DNA of 64,000 nt from Ctena decussata (Eukaryota > Mollusca > Bivalvia > Lucinida > Lucinidae): assembly GCA_963989385.1 (NCBI GenBank), contig OZ022503.1, positions 87,951,138 through 88,015,137 on the forward strand, written 5' to 3'. Shown here piece by piece: positions 23,350 through 34,352 of this stretch (position 1 is the stretch's first letter; each line of letters starts with the position of its first letter). The notes under the pieces are model-generated. The model worked only from the letters and a program-made list of their open reading frames with translations. It was not told the DNA's origin and made no database searches. The position numbers and the translations under genes are program-made.

Positions 23350-23510
23350 GAAATGAATTTAATTTTTCTGAAGTTTATCGAAGTGTAAACTACATTGGGT
23401 CACGTGCAAAGTAAATGAACCCCGAAGGGGTTCATGTAAACTTTGCTAGTGACCCAATATAGTTTACACTTAGATAAATCTCAGAAAAATTAAGTTTATT
23501 GCTTATATTT
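23350..23510. repeat. Long palindrome centred at GAACCCCGAAGGGGTTC
   Basis: The left arm carries TTTTTCTGAAGTTTATCGAA, GTGTAAACTACATTGGGTCA and AAAGTAAATGAACCCC. The right arm carries GGGGTTCATGTAAACTTTG, TGACCCAATATAGTTTACAC and CTCAGAAAAATTAAG. Together they form an imperfect hairpin of about 150 bases. Partial echoes of the arm (GGAATGTAAACTACATTACG) occur near 23710. Confidence 0.7.
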
Positions 23511-23833
23511 ACATTCGTTTCAATCAAATCTTTCATGAAAAATATTATAAAAGCGCTAAAATTGAAGCAGTAGAACATGGACACGCAGTTTTTTCTGCTA
23601 ACAGCAGAACGGCATGCATGATGTAATGACGTTGCTGACGTCCAATCAGGTTGTGGAGAGTCATTGTTTATTTTGACGTCATTGACGTCGCGTGTCTCAA
23701 TGTAATTATTGGAATGTAAACTACATTACGTTCTAATGGTTCACTATTGGGCTTTTCAGTAAATACATCAAGAATGTAAATATTTAAAAATGTATCCTTT
23801 CTTAAGACTTTTGCCTCTGCGTCTAAGAATTAG

Positions 23834-24985
23834 CATTTATCACTGACATCACTGACATCATTAGATATGACAATCATGCAGTAGATGGTGTTGAAAAGAA
23901 AATTCTGCATCCAAAGACTGAACAGAGAAAGATGTGTGTAGATTCAAATTCATTGTTCATACATCCTTAAGATACTTTTCTGCTGCCATTATAATAATTC
24001 TGACTGATAATGAGTTAATTGACAAGTCCATACTATGCTAGTCTTGTTAGATCACAGGCCAGGGTGAGTCGGTGATTGCATTGTCACTAAAAGCGGTGGT
24101 GGCATCCGCCTTTTTAACCGGCAAAACTATACCATAATTAGATCACAGTATCAGGTCGTTTTTTTATCATAATTGGTCATTTTCTTACTAAAATTATTCT
24201 AAGTTTTGGAATGCCCATGACCTTAAAATATTCCTGTAATTACTGAAGAATCCTGATAATTCAAACTCTCATAAAAATCCAACTGCTGAATAATTCAAAG
24301 TTAATATGAAGGTTTTATGATAACAAAAGCATACAACCTAATAATGTCTTAATAATGATAAATTCAAACAAAAATGACTAGTCCCTTGTACTTTGAGTTA
24401 TCAAAGTTTTACCATAACCTAAATTTGAACAAATTCATTTTACAAACTGGCAATTTGTCCAAACATTCCTGGTCAAACTAAAAACACAGCAGACCCTGGG
24501 CAGACTGCTCATAGAAGCAGTCTGATCAGGGTATGCACCGTTTCCTCAGCAATACCTATCGCAATACTCAAAACTTTTTTGTAGCATTTCTGTCACTTGG
24601 GTTTGAATCAAGTATAAAATGAACAGCAAAACAGGTGCTTAAATTGTTCTGTCTTTTTGCCATTTATACAAATTTGAAAACTTTCATGGCTTTGTGTTAG
24701 CTTCCCTGGATAATGTAGCCCTTCCAAAATAGGGTCTTCTCTTCAAGGGAAGAATCCTTGGGAAGAAAATTGTTTCCTTTGAGAGTTGACCCCCATCAAG
24801 AGGGAAAATAGAAATAAAGGGGCAGAACTGATTCCCTTAAAAGCGTACCTATTCCTCTGAATGCAACTACAAACAACAAATGCAAAAGTTCAGACCAGCA
24901 TTTCACCTTTACAGAATCCAGTCAGAGCTTTTGTTGTCACACAATATGGATGGACCCAAAGAATTTACAAATGCAAAATAAGGAC
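23834..24985. repeat. Segment shared with the gene 2 locus (62651-64000)
   Basis: Collinear homology starts at AGCATTTATCACTGACATC and includes ATGACAATCATGCAG, TTCTGCATCCAAAG, TATGCTAGTCTTGT, ATTCTAAG.TTTGGAAT-type sequence, the hairpin at 24483-24545, a family R copy, and TATGGATGGACCCAAAGAAT at the end. It contains the TTAA empty site at 24114-24117, occupied by an element in the other copy. It is the anchor showing that the introns of both genes share ancestry here. Confidence 0.8.
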
Positions 24986-26471
24986 TCTAGCTAGAATGTT
25001 ACGAAATGAATCGGATCGTCGACTATGTCAAGTTGAATTCCTTTTAATTCTTTCTATCAGTAGGGCTACAGTTTTTAGGGTAACTGTGGTAGCAAAACAT
25101 TTACGGAAATTGTGGCTATTCGTCACGCATTACTTATCGGTCGGGTGAATACCAACGTGGCCTATTCTATGTAAAAGCGAGTCGCATGATTTTAAGGTGA
25201 GATTACCAAGCTATCAATTTACTTTTTATAATCGTTGATTATTATTGAAATTTGGACGTGGCTTGAAATTCAAAGTGAAAGGATATTATATAGTGCCTGG
25301 ATTCAGTTGTTAAGATCAGAGAGGCACTTCAAGTCCGGCAGTCAACTGTTTGGGCTTAAAGCCACGTCTCACCTGGAGATACCATATACATCTCCAGGTT
25401 AATACTAACCCGGGTAGAGGCACAATTACAACGCTACTTGCGCAAGATTCCTAGCCAAGGCGGGATGCGCGAAAACTAGGCGAAGTTGGCCGCTGTCGTC
25501 GAGGTGATTGGCTGCTAAATAGAAAGTGGGACGGTGTTAACCAGTAGTGTTCGTCCACTAGTGTATTTGCGAGTTAAGAATTGTCCATAAAGTGCTCGAT
25601 ATGGAATAAGTAGGTGTTTCCCCACAATATATAGACTGGTCCCTGGTATAATCCAGGGAGTGGTCGGTTTATAAGTGCGCGATATGGAAATATATAGACT
25701 GGTCCCTGGTCTAATCCAGGGAGTGACCAGTTGAATATAGCCGGCAACGGTATAAAGGCCTTATTTTTTTGTTGTGAGCTCAGTTAACGTCTTTGTTCTT
25801 TGTATTTTCCTTTTAGTTCATGGCGCTGAGCCGAGTACGGTGTTGACGTCAGGCGGTAATCGATTTGCGTAAAATACGCAGATCGATTACAGATTTGGAA
25901 CAAACACCTTACTTGAGCCAGCAACATGAACTGATATGTGTTGTATATTATTGTAGTTGTGACAGTTGTAAATTGTATTGTTTGTATATAGAACTTACAT
26001 TATCATATATATAAATTAAAAAAAATTCTAACGTTGTTAGAGTTTCCTTGTTAATGTAGTACACTGGTCGATAACACCTTTAACCGGAAGTCACCCTCCG
26101 CCGTCCTGACGACTCATAAGGCTCTACACCCCTGACACCCGTGTGTAAAACCTTCTGCGTAACATAGAACTGCATGGATTTGTGGACTGGCTTGAATGAT
26201 CACTTGCTTGCAGTTACTTTAACCCTTTTTTGACTGGTGGACTTGTCCATCCTCAACATTTGGATGAGTGTATTTCTTGTTTTAGACGTTTCTGCAGAAT
26301 GTTTTCATTTATATTGTATTTCTCATAGAAGTTCATGTATGTAAACAGTGTAAACCCTGGTCAGATGCCCAGTCTGCAGCATCTGAACTGGGTCTACACT
26401 GCATATGTCTTCAAAACAGGTTTACAGTCTCAAAAGGGCTAGATTTACATGAAGTCTCTTAAATGTCTTAC
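24986..26471. repeat. Intron portion with paired hairpin repeats and LTR-like sequence
   Basis: The unit TATATAGACTGGTCCCTGGT with TAATCCAGGGAGTG occurs twice (about 25630-25664 and 25690-25724). Each copy folds as CCCTGG/CCAGGG. Downstream are GGTATAAAGGCC (25750), a CGATTTGCG...CGCAGATCG inverted pair (25860-25885) and an A/T-rich tail. This could be part of a solo LTR, but no paired terminus or target duplication was found. A hairpin-family copy lies at 26340-26402. Confidence 0.35.
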
Positions 26472-26670
26472 TTTTGGTTCATCTTCTTAAGCCAAGGTAG
26501 CCACGTAGAATGAAAGCAGATCAGTGTTCCATCTTTGTCAAAGATCACAAGTGATGCTTTCTTATTCTTCCATGTTTGACTGGTTCTGAAACTGTTTACT
26601 GTTGCCTTTGTTGGACTGTATCCTACATCTTTTGTTTCTTTATCCTCTGATCTGTAGCTTCGACTAACCA
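26472..26670 (-). CDS. CHDH: Gene 1 exon 2: HAD motif I exon
   Basis: This 199-base internal exon encodes residues 42-108. It enters in phase 1 after acceptor TTTTTGTAG (G+TG gives Val42) and leaves in phase 2 at donor AAAA/GTAAGA. Residues 82-93 read [12 protein letters not shown], the HAD motif I, with nucleophile Asp86 and acid/base Asp88. The preceding residues 42-80 are polar, a linker between the presequence and the domain. Motifs II-IV of the same phosphatase lie 20 kb away in exon 3, so neither exon makes a HAD domain alone. The 23 residues from the first Asp to the exon end match in length the altered second motif I segment in the gene 2 exon at 61601-62446, consistent with exon duplication. 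Confidence 0.85.
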
Positions 26671-27204
26671 CTACAAAAACACAAGCAATCATAATTAACC
26701 AATTAGTGTAACTATACCTACTAAAATTTCAACAAGCAGATTTTAAAGTGTGGCTACAACTGCATGGTTTTCTGTCATTTTACAAAACAGAACAGTTTTA
26801 TTTTGCGACTTCCTATTTGCTTCCCTGGCAACAAAATGTTTTCTTTAAGAGTTGATCCCATTGAGAAAGGAGGCCTAAAAGGAAAGAGAAGAGTTGATTC
26901 CCCTAGAAGTATATCCCCTTTCACTTCTTTAATATATGGCAATGTGTCTGATCTGGTCTATACACTTTATTCAGACCATTCAAAAATGTCTGTGGATTTT
27001 TGTGCTTATGTGTCTGTCTGTGTGTTCATATTTTCTAACAGCAGCAAAACATAACCAATGTGTGTTTTCAATTTCCTCAACTACTACTACCATACTTTAA
27101 TTTTGAGGTCCCAGCCCCCTTTCTGGGGAACGTCTTTATGAGAATGGAAACAACAACAGTTCCAGCCCTCTCCCACTCACCAGCACACATACACACTAAG
27201 ACGA

Positions 27205-27292
27205 TTGCGAGACAACTCGGCCCACAACAAACTCGGCCCATCACAATCTCGGCCCATTACAAACTCGGCCCATAGCAAACTCGGCTCATGGT
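27205..27292. repeat. 16 bp minisatellite ACTCGGCCCATNACAA
   Basis: Five consecutive units (ACTCGGCCCACAACAA, ACTCGGCCCATCACAA, TCTCGGCCCATTACAA, ACTCGGCCCATAGCAA, ACTCGGCTCATGG) run head to tail. A separate ACTCGGCCCATA lies at 27468. Confidence 0.9.
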
Positions 27293-27838
27293 TATAGAAC
27301 GATATCGTTTTGCAGCTTTCACAAAGGACTTTTTAATTTGAAAAGGCATTTCAAACAATAACTAGATACAAATGACGTGTGTAATAATTACTAGGTATAG
27401 AAAAGCAGTGTTGAACAAGATTCTAGTATAGCCATCCAAATGGACTAGGCACATAAGAAAGTCGTACTCGGCCCATACGGGGATGGGTGGGGGTTATATT
27501 CAATATACTTGCTATTAGTTGCTAACCAATGACTAAAATATCTAGACGGAAGATAAAACTAAAACTATCTATCTATCTAATGCTGACTGTATATAGATTT
27601 CATTTTACCAATTCTCTTAGGTCTTATACCAGAGACGTCGATAGTAAAAATTCTATAAATTTATAATAATTGTTCTTTAAATTGAGGCTAAAAATGTTGT
27701 TTCTGAGACGATTACCAAAGTTTGCTCTCTTACAACTGAAATTAGGCATATGTAAATGCTTTAACCCACAGGGATGGCGGATTTCAAAATTTGACACGAC
27801 TCCCTCTCTCACCCAGCCCATCATCCTCCCGCTCCCGC

Positions 27839-27845
27839 CCCCCCC

Positions 27846-27878
<33 letters not shown>

Positions 27879-27885
27879 GCACTAA
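27839..27885. repeat. Poly-C followed by CA microsatellite
   Basis: About 24 C are followed by about seven CA dinucleotides. Open frames across this tract are low-complexity proline/histidine or glycine strings and are not genes. Confidence 0.9.
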
Positions 27886-28676
27886 CAACTTTGGACTTTG
27901 TTCCCTACCAAAAGTACATGTATCACCCTCCAGGAGTGCCCGTGATAATTATGCATACATTTTCTATGACATTTTTATCAATGGCATGTAACTCCAAGAC
28001 CAGGTTTGGTATAGGACGAGTTAGTATACATGAGCCGACTTTGTTACACCATATCGTTAGGATAACCCCTGGGACACCCACATTGAATATTTTCATGGAA
28101 TTTTGCCAAACAAGCCTCTCTGTTGAAATGCTGAAAAGTTTGCCAGTTACCATCTACCATAAATTTTTAAGTGCTGGGACAGACAGGTTAGAGTACCAAC
28201 CCAGATCACATTTCCTAATAGAGCAGTCTGATCAGGGCCTACAATATTTGCTTGAACTTTGCTATTTCTTCTGCATTTTTGATGCATTACTGCCTTGTAA
28301 AGCCTAGCTGTTCCATTTTTAGGAAAATTATGGTATTTTTTTAGGTGTTTAGGTGTTCCAACTTTTAAAATATTTATGGTATGCTTTAAATGTTTGCTAA
28401 TGTAAAAAATCACATATCCACTGACTTAAAACTTTTTCACCTGTGAAATCGAAAAACATTTTTTAAGCTTAATTTAGGACAACCGACAAATGATTGCAGT
28501 TCTTCCCATCACTATTAAGAGTAAAACAACAAGAGCAAGTGTGCTTAACCGAGACCTGTAAAGCACAGAAGCTATAAGTATTGGCTACTTAGGAGCCTGC
28601 TAATCAGGATCTACACTTTCTACAAACAGTTACCTTGAGATAGGAAAAAACAGATTTGTAGTAATGCAAAAATAAC

Positions 28677-28800
28677 CTGAACATGGCCTCAGATTCCTCA
28701 GTTTGGTCTTAGAAAGGACACACTCTGTTTGACTACCAACAAGTCTATAGGTGGCAGCACCTTGCCGCAGCAGACGACATATCCCTCTGGCAGCAGCCAT
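28677..28800 (-). CDS. CHDH: Gene 1 exon 1: start codon and mitochondrial presequence
   Basis: The exon begins at ATG (28800-28798) and encodes 41 residues plus one base before donor TTCAG/GTTATT. The N-terminus MAAARGICRLLRQGAATYRL has spaced Arg residues, no acidic residue and small hydrophobics. This is the pattern of an amphipathic mitochondrial targeting helix and fits the known mitochondrial location of choline dehydrogenase. Phase 1 joins exon 2 exactly (TCA G+TG). It was missed by simple ORF length criteria. The total coding length with exons 2 and 3 is 2739 bases (912 codons plus stop). The donor is a weak match to consensus (GTTATT), the main uncertainty. No TATA box was evident upstream, and the 5' untranslated region could include another exon. 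Confidence 0.75.
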
Positions 28801-29845
28801 TTCTTTTCAAAGTGGCAGATCTTATTCACCAAGAGCTAATATCCATTTCCTGAGAAATATTTAAATTTAGTGAAAGTAAACAAAATTTCAACAAGACAGC
28901 AGCATCATCAATGCACCCATTTGTTTACAGTAGATACCCTAATGTGCTTCAATATTTGGACACATAATAACATTAATTTTCCATTTTGAACAAATGGAAA
29001 AATAATGTTTTTAGGTGTCCCAATATTTATAAAAACATATATTTGAATCACTAAATACTACTTGTAAACACTGGTTATAATTTAAGAAAAAACAATTAGA
29101 CAATGCACTGATGAAACAATGTCCTAAACTAATCCAGATCTTATGGAAAATACAATATACACTTAACAAAAAGATAACTTGTGAGTCTTTATATCAATTC
29201 AGGTCAATCTTATGAATAGGTCAATACATGTAGACACAGATTATTTCAGTTTTGAAGAAGAAGAAAAATCTTTTAGCATACAAAACTTAAAAGTGCATAA
29301 AACGGTTAGCTTAGTTGAAAATTTTGAATAAATTTTTGTTCGAATTTACCACATATAAGTCCTGTCCCCCTGTATGAAACAAATTGTATGCAGACTCACG
29401 TGACAGGATATATCGTCTAAACTTTCATGAAAAGTGTCTTAACAGATATTTATCTTATCAATATTTAGCGTTTCATATGGATATCACATTTGTTGTAGAT
29501 GCTACAATTATCCCCTACTTTTTGCGAACCGTATATATCTATGCGCCAGTCATTTGTATCCACAACCCCCACCTACAGAAACGGAAATTTTACATTTCAG
29601 AGACCTGCGATGATTAGCTGATGGTAACAACCTTGCTCTTATTTCGACCCTATACTACAGAAAATCTCACAGGGTAAAGGACCCCAATCTTAAAACTCCG
29701 GCACTATGGAAACAATTAAAATATAATTGCCCTGCACCTTGGCCCGGCTATCCCAGCGCCATTGTATTATTGTAGGCCCGGAACGTCCCGTTACCATAGT
29801 CTAGCTGTAGTTGCAGTTATCCGTTGAGGGATTATCGGGTTGCCC
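28801..29845. other. Upstream flank of gene 1
   Basis: This is the putative promoter and 5' region of gene 1. It has no clear core promoter motif. A small hairpin at about 28965-29030 (GGACAC ... ATTTTCCATTTTGAACAAAT ... AGGTGTCC) is related to the palindrome at 45919-45986. No protein-coding signal was seen. Confidence 0.4.
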
Positions 29846-29851
29846 TTTATA

Positions 29852-31040
29852 TTATCCCCAGCCGAAGGCGGAGGGATATAGTTTTCTCCATGTCCGTCCG
29901 TCCGTACGGATGTCCGTCCGGAGCCATAACTATGTAACCACTGGACGGAATTTCATGAAACTTAAAATGAATATGTATCACCATAAATCGCTGATGCACG
30001 TGAAGTTTCATCAGACTGGCATCAGTAATGCATGAGTTATTGCCCTTGGATTGACTTAAAATGTCCGTCCGGAGCCATAACTATGTAACCACTGGACGGA
30101 ATTTCATGAAACTTAAAATGAATATGTATCACCATAAACCGCTGATGCACGTGAAGTTTCATCAGACTGGCATCAGTAATGCATGAGTTATTGCCCTTGG
30201 ATTGACTTAAAATCAATAAAATGAGCCATAACTATGTAACCACTGGACGGAATTTCATGAAACTTAGATTGAGTATGTATCACCATGAACTGCTGATGCA
30301 CGTGAAGTTTCATCAGACTGACTTCAGTAATGCATGAGTCATTGCCCTTGAATTGACTTAAAATCAATAAAATGAGCCACAACTATGTAACCAATTATCA
30401 CATGAAACTTAAACTAAATATATATCACTATAATATGGTTATGCACGTGAAGTTTCATCAGACTGGCTTCAGTAATGCATGGGTTATTGCCCTTGAATTG
30501 ACTTAAAATCAATAAAATGCCATAACTATGTTACCAATTATCGAAACTTCATGAAACATAAACTAAGTATATATCACCATAACATGGTCATGCACGCGAA
30601 GTTTCATCAGACTGGCTTCAGTAATGCATGGGTTATTGCCCTTGAATTGACTTAAAATCAATAGAATCAGCCATAACTACGTAACCAAATATCAAAACTT
30701 CATGAAACTTAACTTGAATATATATCACCATAACATGGTCATGCACATAAAGTTCCATCCGTATGGCATTTGTAGTACAGAGTTATTGCCCTTGAATTGA
30801 CTTAAAATCAATAAATTTATCCATAACTAAGTAACCAATTACCGAAACTTCATGAAACTTAAACCAAGTATGTATGTATGCACATAAAGTTTCATCTGAA
30901 TGGTATCAGTTGTGCAAGAGTTATTGCCCTTGAATCAATTTATAATTGACAAATTCCGCCATAACTAAGTCGTCAATGAATAGAATTCTATGAAACTTAT
31001 ACATAAACAACAAATCAGGGCCTCTTCGGCGGGGGATATA
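29852..31040. repeat. Tandem array of about 150 bp units within a GCCGAAGGCGG-type element
   Basis: The left end is TTATCCCCAGCCGAAGGCGG and the right end is CCTCTTCGGCGGGGGATATA, roughly inverted. After a CCGT-rich stretch (29893-29925), about seven diverging units contain CATAACTATGTAACCA, TTTCATGAAACTTAAA, GTGAAGTTTCATCAGACTGG, ATGCATGAGTTATTGCCCTT and GAATTGACTTAAAATCAATA. The units become more diverged towards 31000. Confidence 0.8.
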
Positions 31041-31099
31041 AATTCACTGAATTTACTTGTTAATTCATGTTTTGTCCACCATGTTGAAGGACTTCTTAT

Positions 31100-31620
31100 T
31101 AAATCAACAACCCAAAAAACTCTATTCGTTTATTGTGTTTCCGTTCATTCCTGGCGCAGCCCATCTTCGTAGGATGGGGCGAGGATGCAAATGACAGCAG
31201 ACCGAATTGACCCGGACGAGTTGAATGGCGGCCGAGTTGATCCAGGAGCCGTGAAGACCCCAGGCTTACAGAAAGCAGGCCGAGTTGACCCGCTTCTTCC
31301 ATGACATACTATCGCCAGACAATAGTTGCATGTAATCGAACTCGACCAAGGCTGATCAGGATAATCCTCACTCGGGAATTCATGTTTTGTCCTTGAACAA
31401 GACACATTTACTTTATAAAAGTACTGATAATACCCAGGAAGCGGTGGATCCGTCCTGACATGACTAAAACGTTGTTCTTTAAAAACGAATTTCATCTTCG
31501 ACAATTATCTTTTTTTAAGGTGTTTCTTGTTTCAAATAAGATGGTTTTCCATTGATGCAAATCATGCAAAAATGTTAGTAATTTCTGTCCAGCGAAGAGT
31601 TATGTGGTACGTAACTTCTT
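31100..31620. other. Spacer with GAGTTGACCC-like degenerate repeats
   Basis: GACCGAATTGACCCGGACGA, GGCCGAGTTGATCCAGGAG and GGCCGAGTTGACCCGC recur between 31195 and 31295. They resemble the CGGCCCA motifs at 27.2 kb only loosely. No gene was recognised. Confidence 0.35.
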
Positions 31621-32849
31621 TCTCACACCGGGTAGGCGGCAATCCTGAACATCAGGGAGAAGAACTCTATAGGGAGAAGAACTCTATAAGCACACAGCTT
31701 CCGTTCTAATCCCATAGCTTGTACCTATATGTTATTTGTACATGTATGCATATATGTATGTCAATGGAAAAGCGAAATAAATATGTTTAAACCAATCCTG
31801 AACATCACGGCAATCCAGAACGCGGTTCAAAAAAACTTCAGCGGCTGTTTAGTGTAGGCTGACAAAACCTCTCTTTTGAGCCAGAAGAATGTGTTAAAAC
31901 TTAGGGTAACTATTTCACGGTTTTTAGATATGTTCAAAGATATGCCTCACGAATTTTGGTCGTTGAATCCTTATTAATTTGCATGTAGTTTAGGCGTAAA
32001 TGCAAAATTTGTGACTTCTAAACCCCACAAACAACAAAATAGACCAAAATCCTCAAGTTTGATACACGTTGTGATCGTTTTCGCGATAGTCAGATAAAAT
32101 TGAACGTATTCTGGATAGCCTGTGCGTATTCAACTGACTCTGTCTTGTACACAAACGAAGTTACATCGATTTGCAAATGACGGGGTAGAAAACGGTGGCA
32201 ATCGAAAACGATTTTCATGGCAATCGCCTAACGTAAAACAACCATTTGACAGACAATCGATGAACATTTATACCTTCAGCAGTTTTGATTCGTCTTTTTC
32301 ATACAAACGTAACCAAGAATCAGTAGAGTGAGTTTATATATTTCTTAATTTATACAAAATGCTCCAGGCATTAAACATACAACACATGTACACTTGGGAT
32401 AACTACGTCAGATGTCCTACTATTGTGGTAAATGTTGTTTCCAAAACTGATTAACTTCTGGAATCAACACAATAAAACACCAAACCATCAATATTCAACC
32501 ATCAATATTTTGACGCATTTCGCTAATACTCCTGTACTCCAGATAAATGGCCCTTGTAAGGTTCTCTCAAAACATGAGCTGTGGTACTCGTCATAACTGC
32601 CCCATAGAGACGTTTAATGAGGACCAACCATGTATGCTTTGAGTGAAAATTATAGAAAATGATGTTCAAATCTGCAAACCCCTACTTTCTCTGTACGTTA
32701 CAGGAAAACGTGGGCTAGTCACTAATATAATGTACTGTTTGTTTTGTAGGACAATCAATTCATTTGTATTCTCGTTTGAAATTCAGACTTAAGAGACACG
32801 TATCAGGTACCAGTGAATAGCATAGAATTCACCATTTGACGTGTATGGT

Positions 32850-34345
32850 GTCGCCCAGTGTGGTACTGGCTAGTATGTGGTTTGCCATTGATGAGTCCCA
32901 TGCATGGTATACGATTCCTACATATGTAAATATATCATTCCAAGGCATGATATTCTAAATTCAATCATGGTATTTATTGCCAAGCATGTTACTGGCTTGC
33001 ATTGTTTTGGGTTTTTTCCCCTAAAATATTCGAATCACATGCATGGTATTGCCCATCGACTGCACCATCGTATTTGCTAGCCTAGGATCACAATTTGAAT
33101 ACTTCAGTGCATAGTATTGGCCAGTATCGTATTGGCTAGCACAAGATTTGTCATTCGACGAATCCCATGCATAGTATTCAAATCCCATGTATGCAATTAC
33201 CATCCATGGTGTTCAGTAGCATGTGGTTCTTCATTCGGCAAATACAATGCATGTTATTCGATCCATGCATGACACTGCCTACTGCCTAGCATGGTATCGA
33301 TTAGCATGGGGTTTAAAGTTCAACGAACTCCGTGCGTATAATTTGAATCCCATTCTTGGTAAAGCTAAGCATGGTATTAGCTAGCATGAAGTCACTCACA
33401 ATTTGACGAATCCCGTTATTGGCTTGCATGTGTTCCATCGTGGAATAATTATGCATAGGATGCTGGTCAATACCATGCATGTAAATCGTCATTTGGTAAT
33501 CGTAGGCTAGCAAATACGACGGTGCCATGCATGGTATTCGTCGTATGGAAAATCCCGTACTTCCAACACCATGCTGGGAAAACCATGAATGGGATTCGAA
33601 TACTATACATGTATATGCAGGGGATTCGTCGATTGCCAATTCCGTGCTAGCCAGTATCAAACTGGGCAATGTTATGCATGGCATTCGAATACCATATATG
33701 GGATTCGTCGAAAGGCAAACAAAATGCAAGACCATACCATACTAGGCAAACTCACCAATAGGACTTGAATAACATACCTGGGATTCTTGAAGATGCAAAT
33801 CCCATGCTAGCCAATACCATGATGTATAATATCATGTAAAAGATTCGAATATCATGCGTGGAACTCGTCAAACTGCTGTCTCCAGGCTAGTCTATGTACG
33901 GAATTGCCCAGCATGGTATGACTAGCATAGGATGATTTGTCAGTTGACAAATCCCATGCACAGAACCCAATCCCATAGGCAGTACTGCCCAACAGAATTG
34001 TGGGTAGCCTGGGGTTCGCCATTCGAGGAATGTCATTCATGGTATCCAAATAGCATAAATGTATGTGTTATGCTCAGTATGGTTTGAGGGCTGGATTTGG
34101 ATTTTGATTGTTTCAGTTCCTGGTCTTTGCATACTTTTTACTTTTTTTTCGAATACCATGCATGGGTTTAATCAAATAGCTAATACCATGCTAGCCAATA
34201 CCATGCTTCATGATTGGCAATACTTTGCGTGAAATTTAGTTACCATACATAAGATTCATCGTATAGCCAATACGTGCTTCCCAATAAGGTATTGAACAAT
34301 TCCATTGTGGAATTCGAGTACACGTACCATGCATGGGATTCATCA
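32850..34345. repeat. CATGCATGG satellite of about 80 bp, mixed orientation
   Basis: The units combine GGTATTGGCTAGCATG, TTTGCCATTCGACGAATCCC, ATGCATGGTATTCGAATCCC and TGCCCAGCATGGTAT. Between about 33460 and 33860 the units read as the reverse complement (GGGATTCGTCGAATGGCAAA-like), and the orientation returns afterwards. The array continues at 35930-36420 after a nested element. Open frames here are repeat translations. Confidence 0.8.
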
Positions 34346-34352
34346 AATGTCA

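Larger units (their letters stand above)
6112..26471 (-). other. Gene 1 intron 2, 20.4 kb, filled with nested repeats
   Basis: The intron is bounded by donor AAAA/GTAAGA at its high-coordinate end and acceptor CTTTCTTTCAG at 6112. Phase 2 on both sides joins AA+A (Lys108). No internal exon with HAD similarity was found. 6112-6830 shows no feature except a fragment near 6460-6530 of the GTGCAGACCCTGAT hairpin family. The intron contains a long-range inverted repeat, the 7.2 kb element, duplicated host units and, near 23834-24985, sequence shared with the gene 2 locus. Confidence 0.8.
26671..28676 (-). other. Gene 1 intron 1
   Basis: A 2006-base intron in phase 1, with donor CAG/GTTATT and acceptor TTTTTGTAG. 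It contains a family R copy (26757-26935), the AACTCGGCCCAT minisatellite (27205-27292), a poly-C/CA tract (27839-27885) and hairpin-family fragments near 28220-28250. Confidence 0.75.

Noticed and set aside
27670..27885. Proline-rich small protein
   Set aside because: Product of poly-C and CA microsatellites within intron 1 of gene 1.
29876..31000. CRISPR-like array
   Set aside because: The repeats are about 150 bp, diverged, with no unique spacers, in a eukaryotic context.
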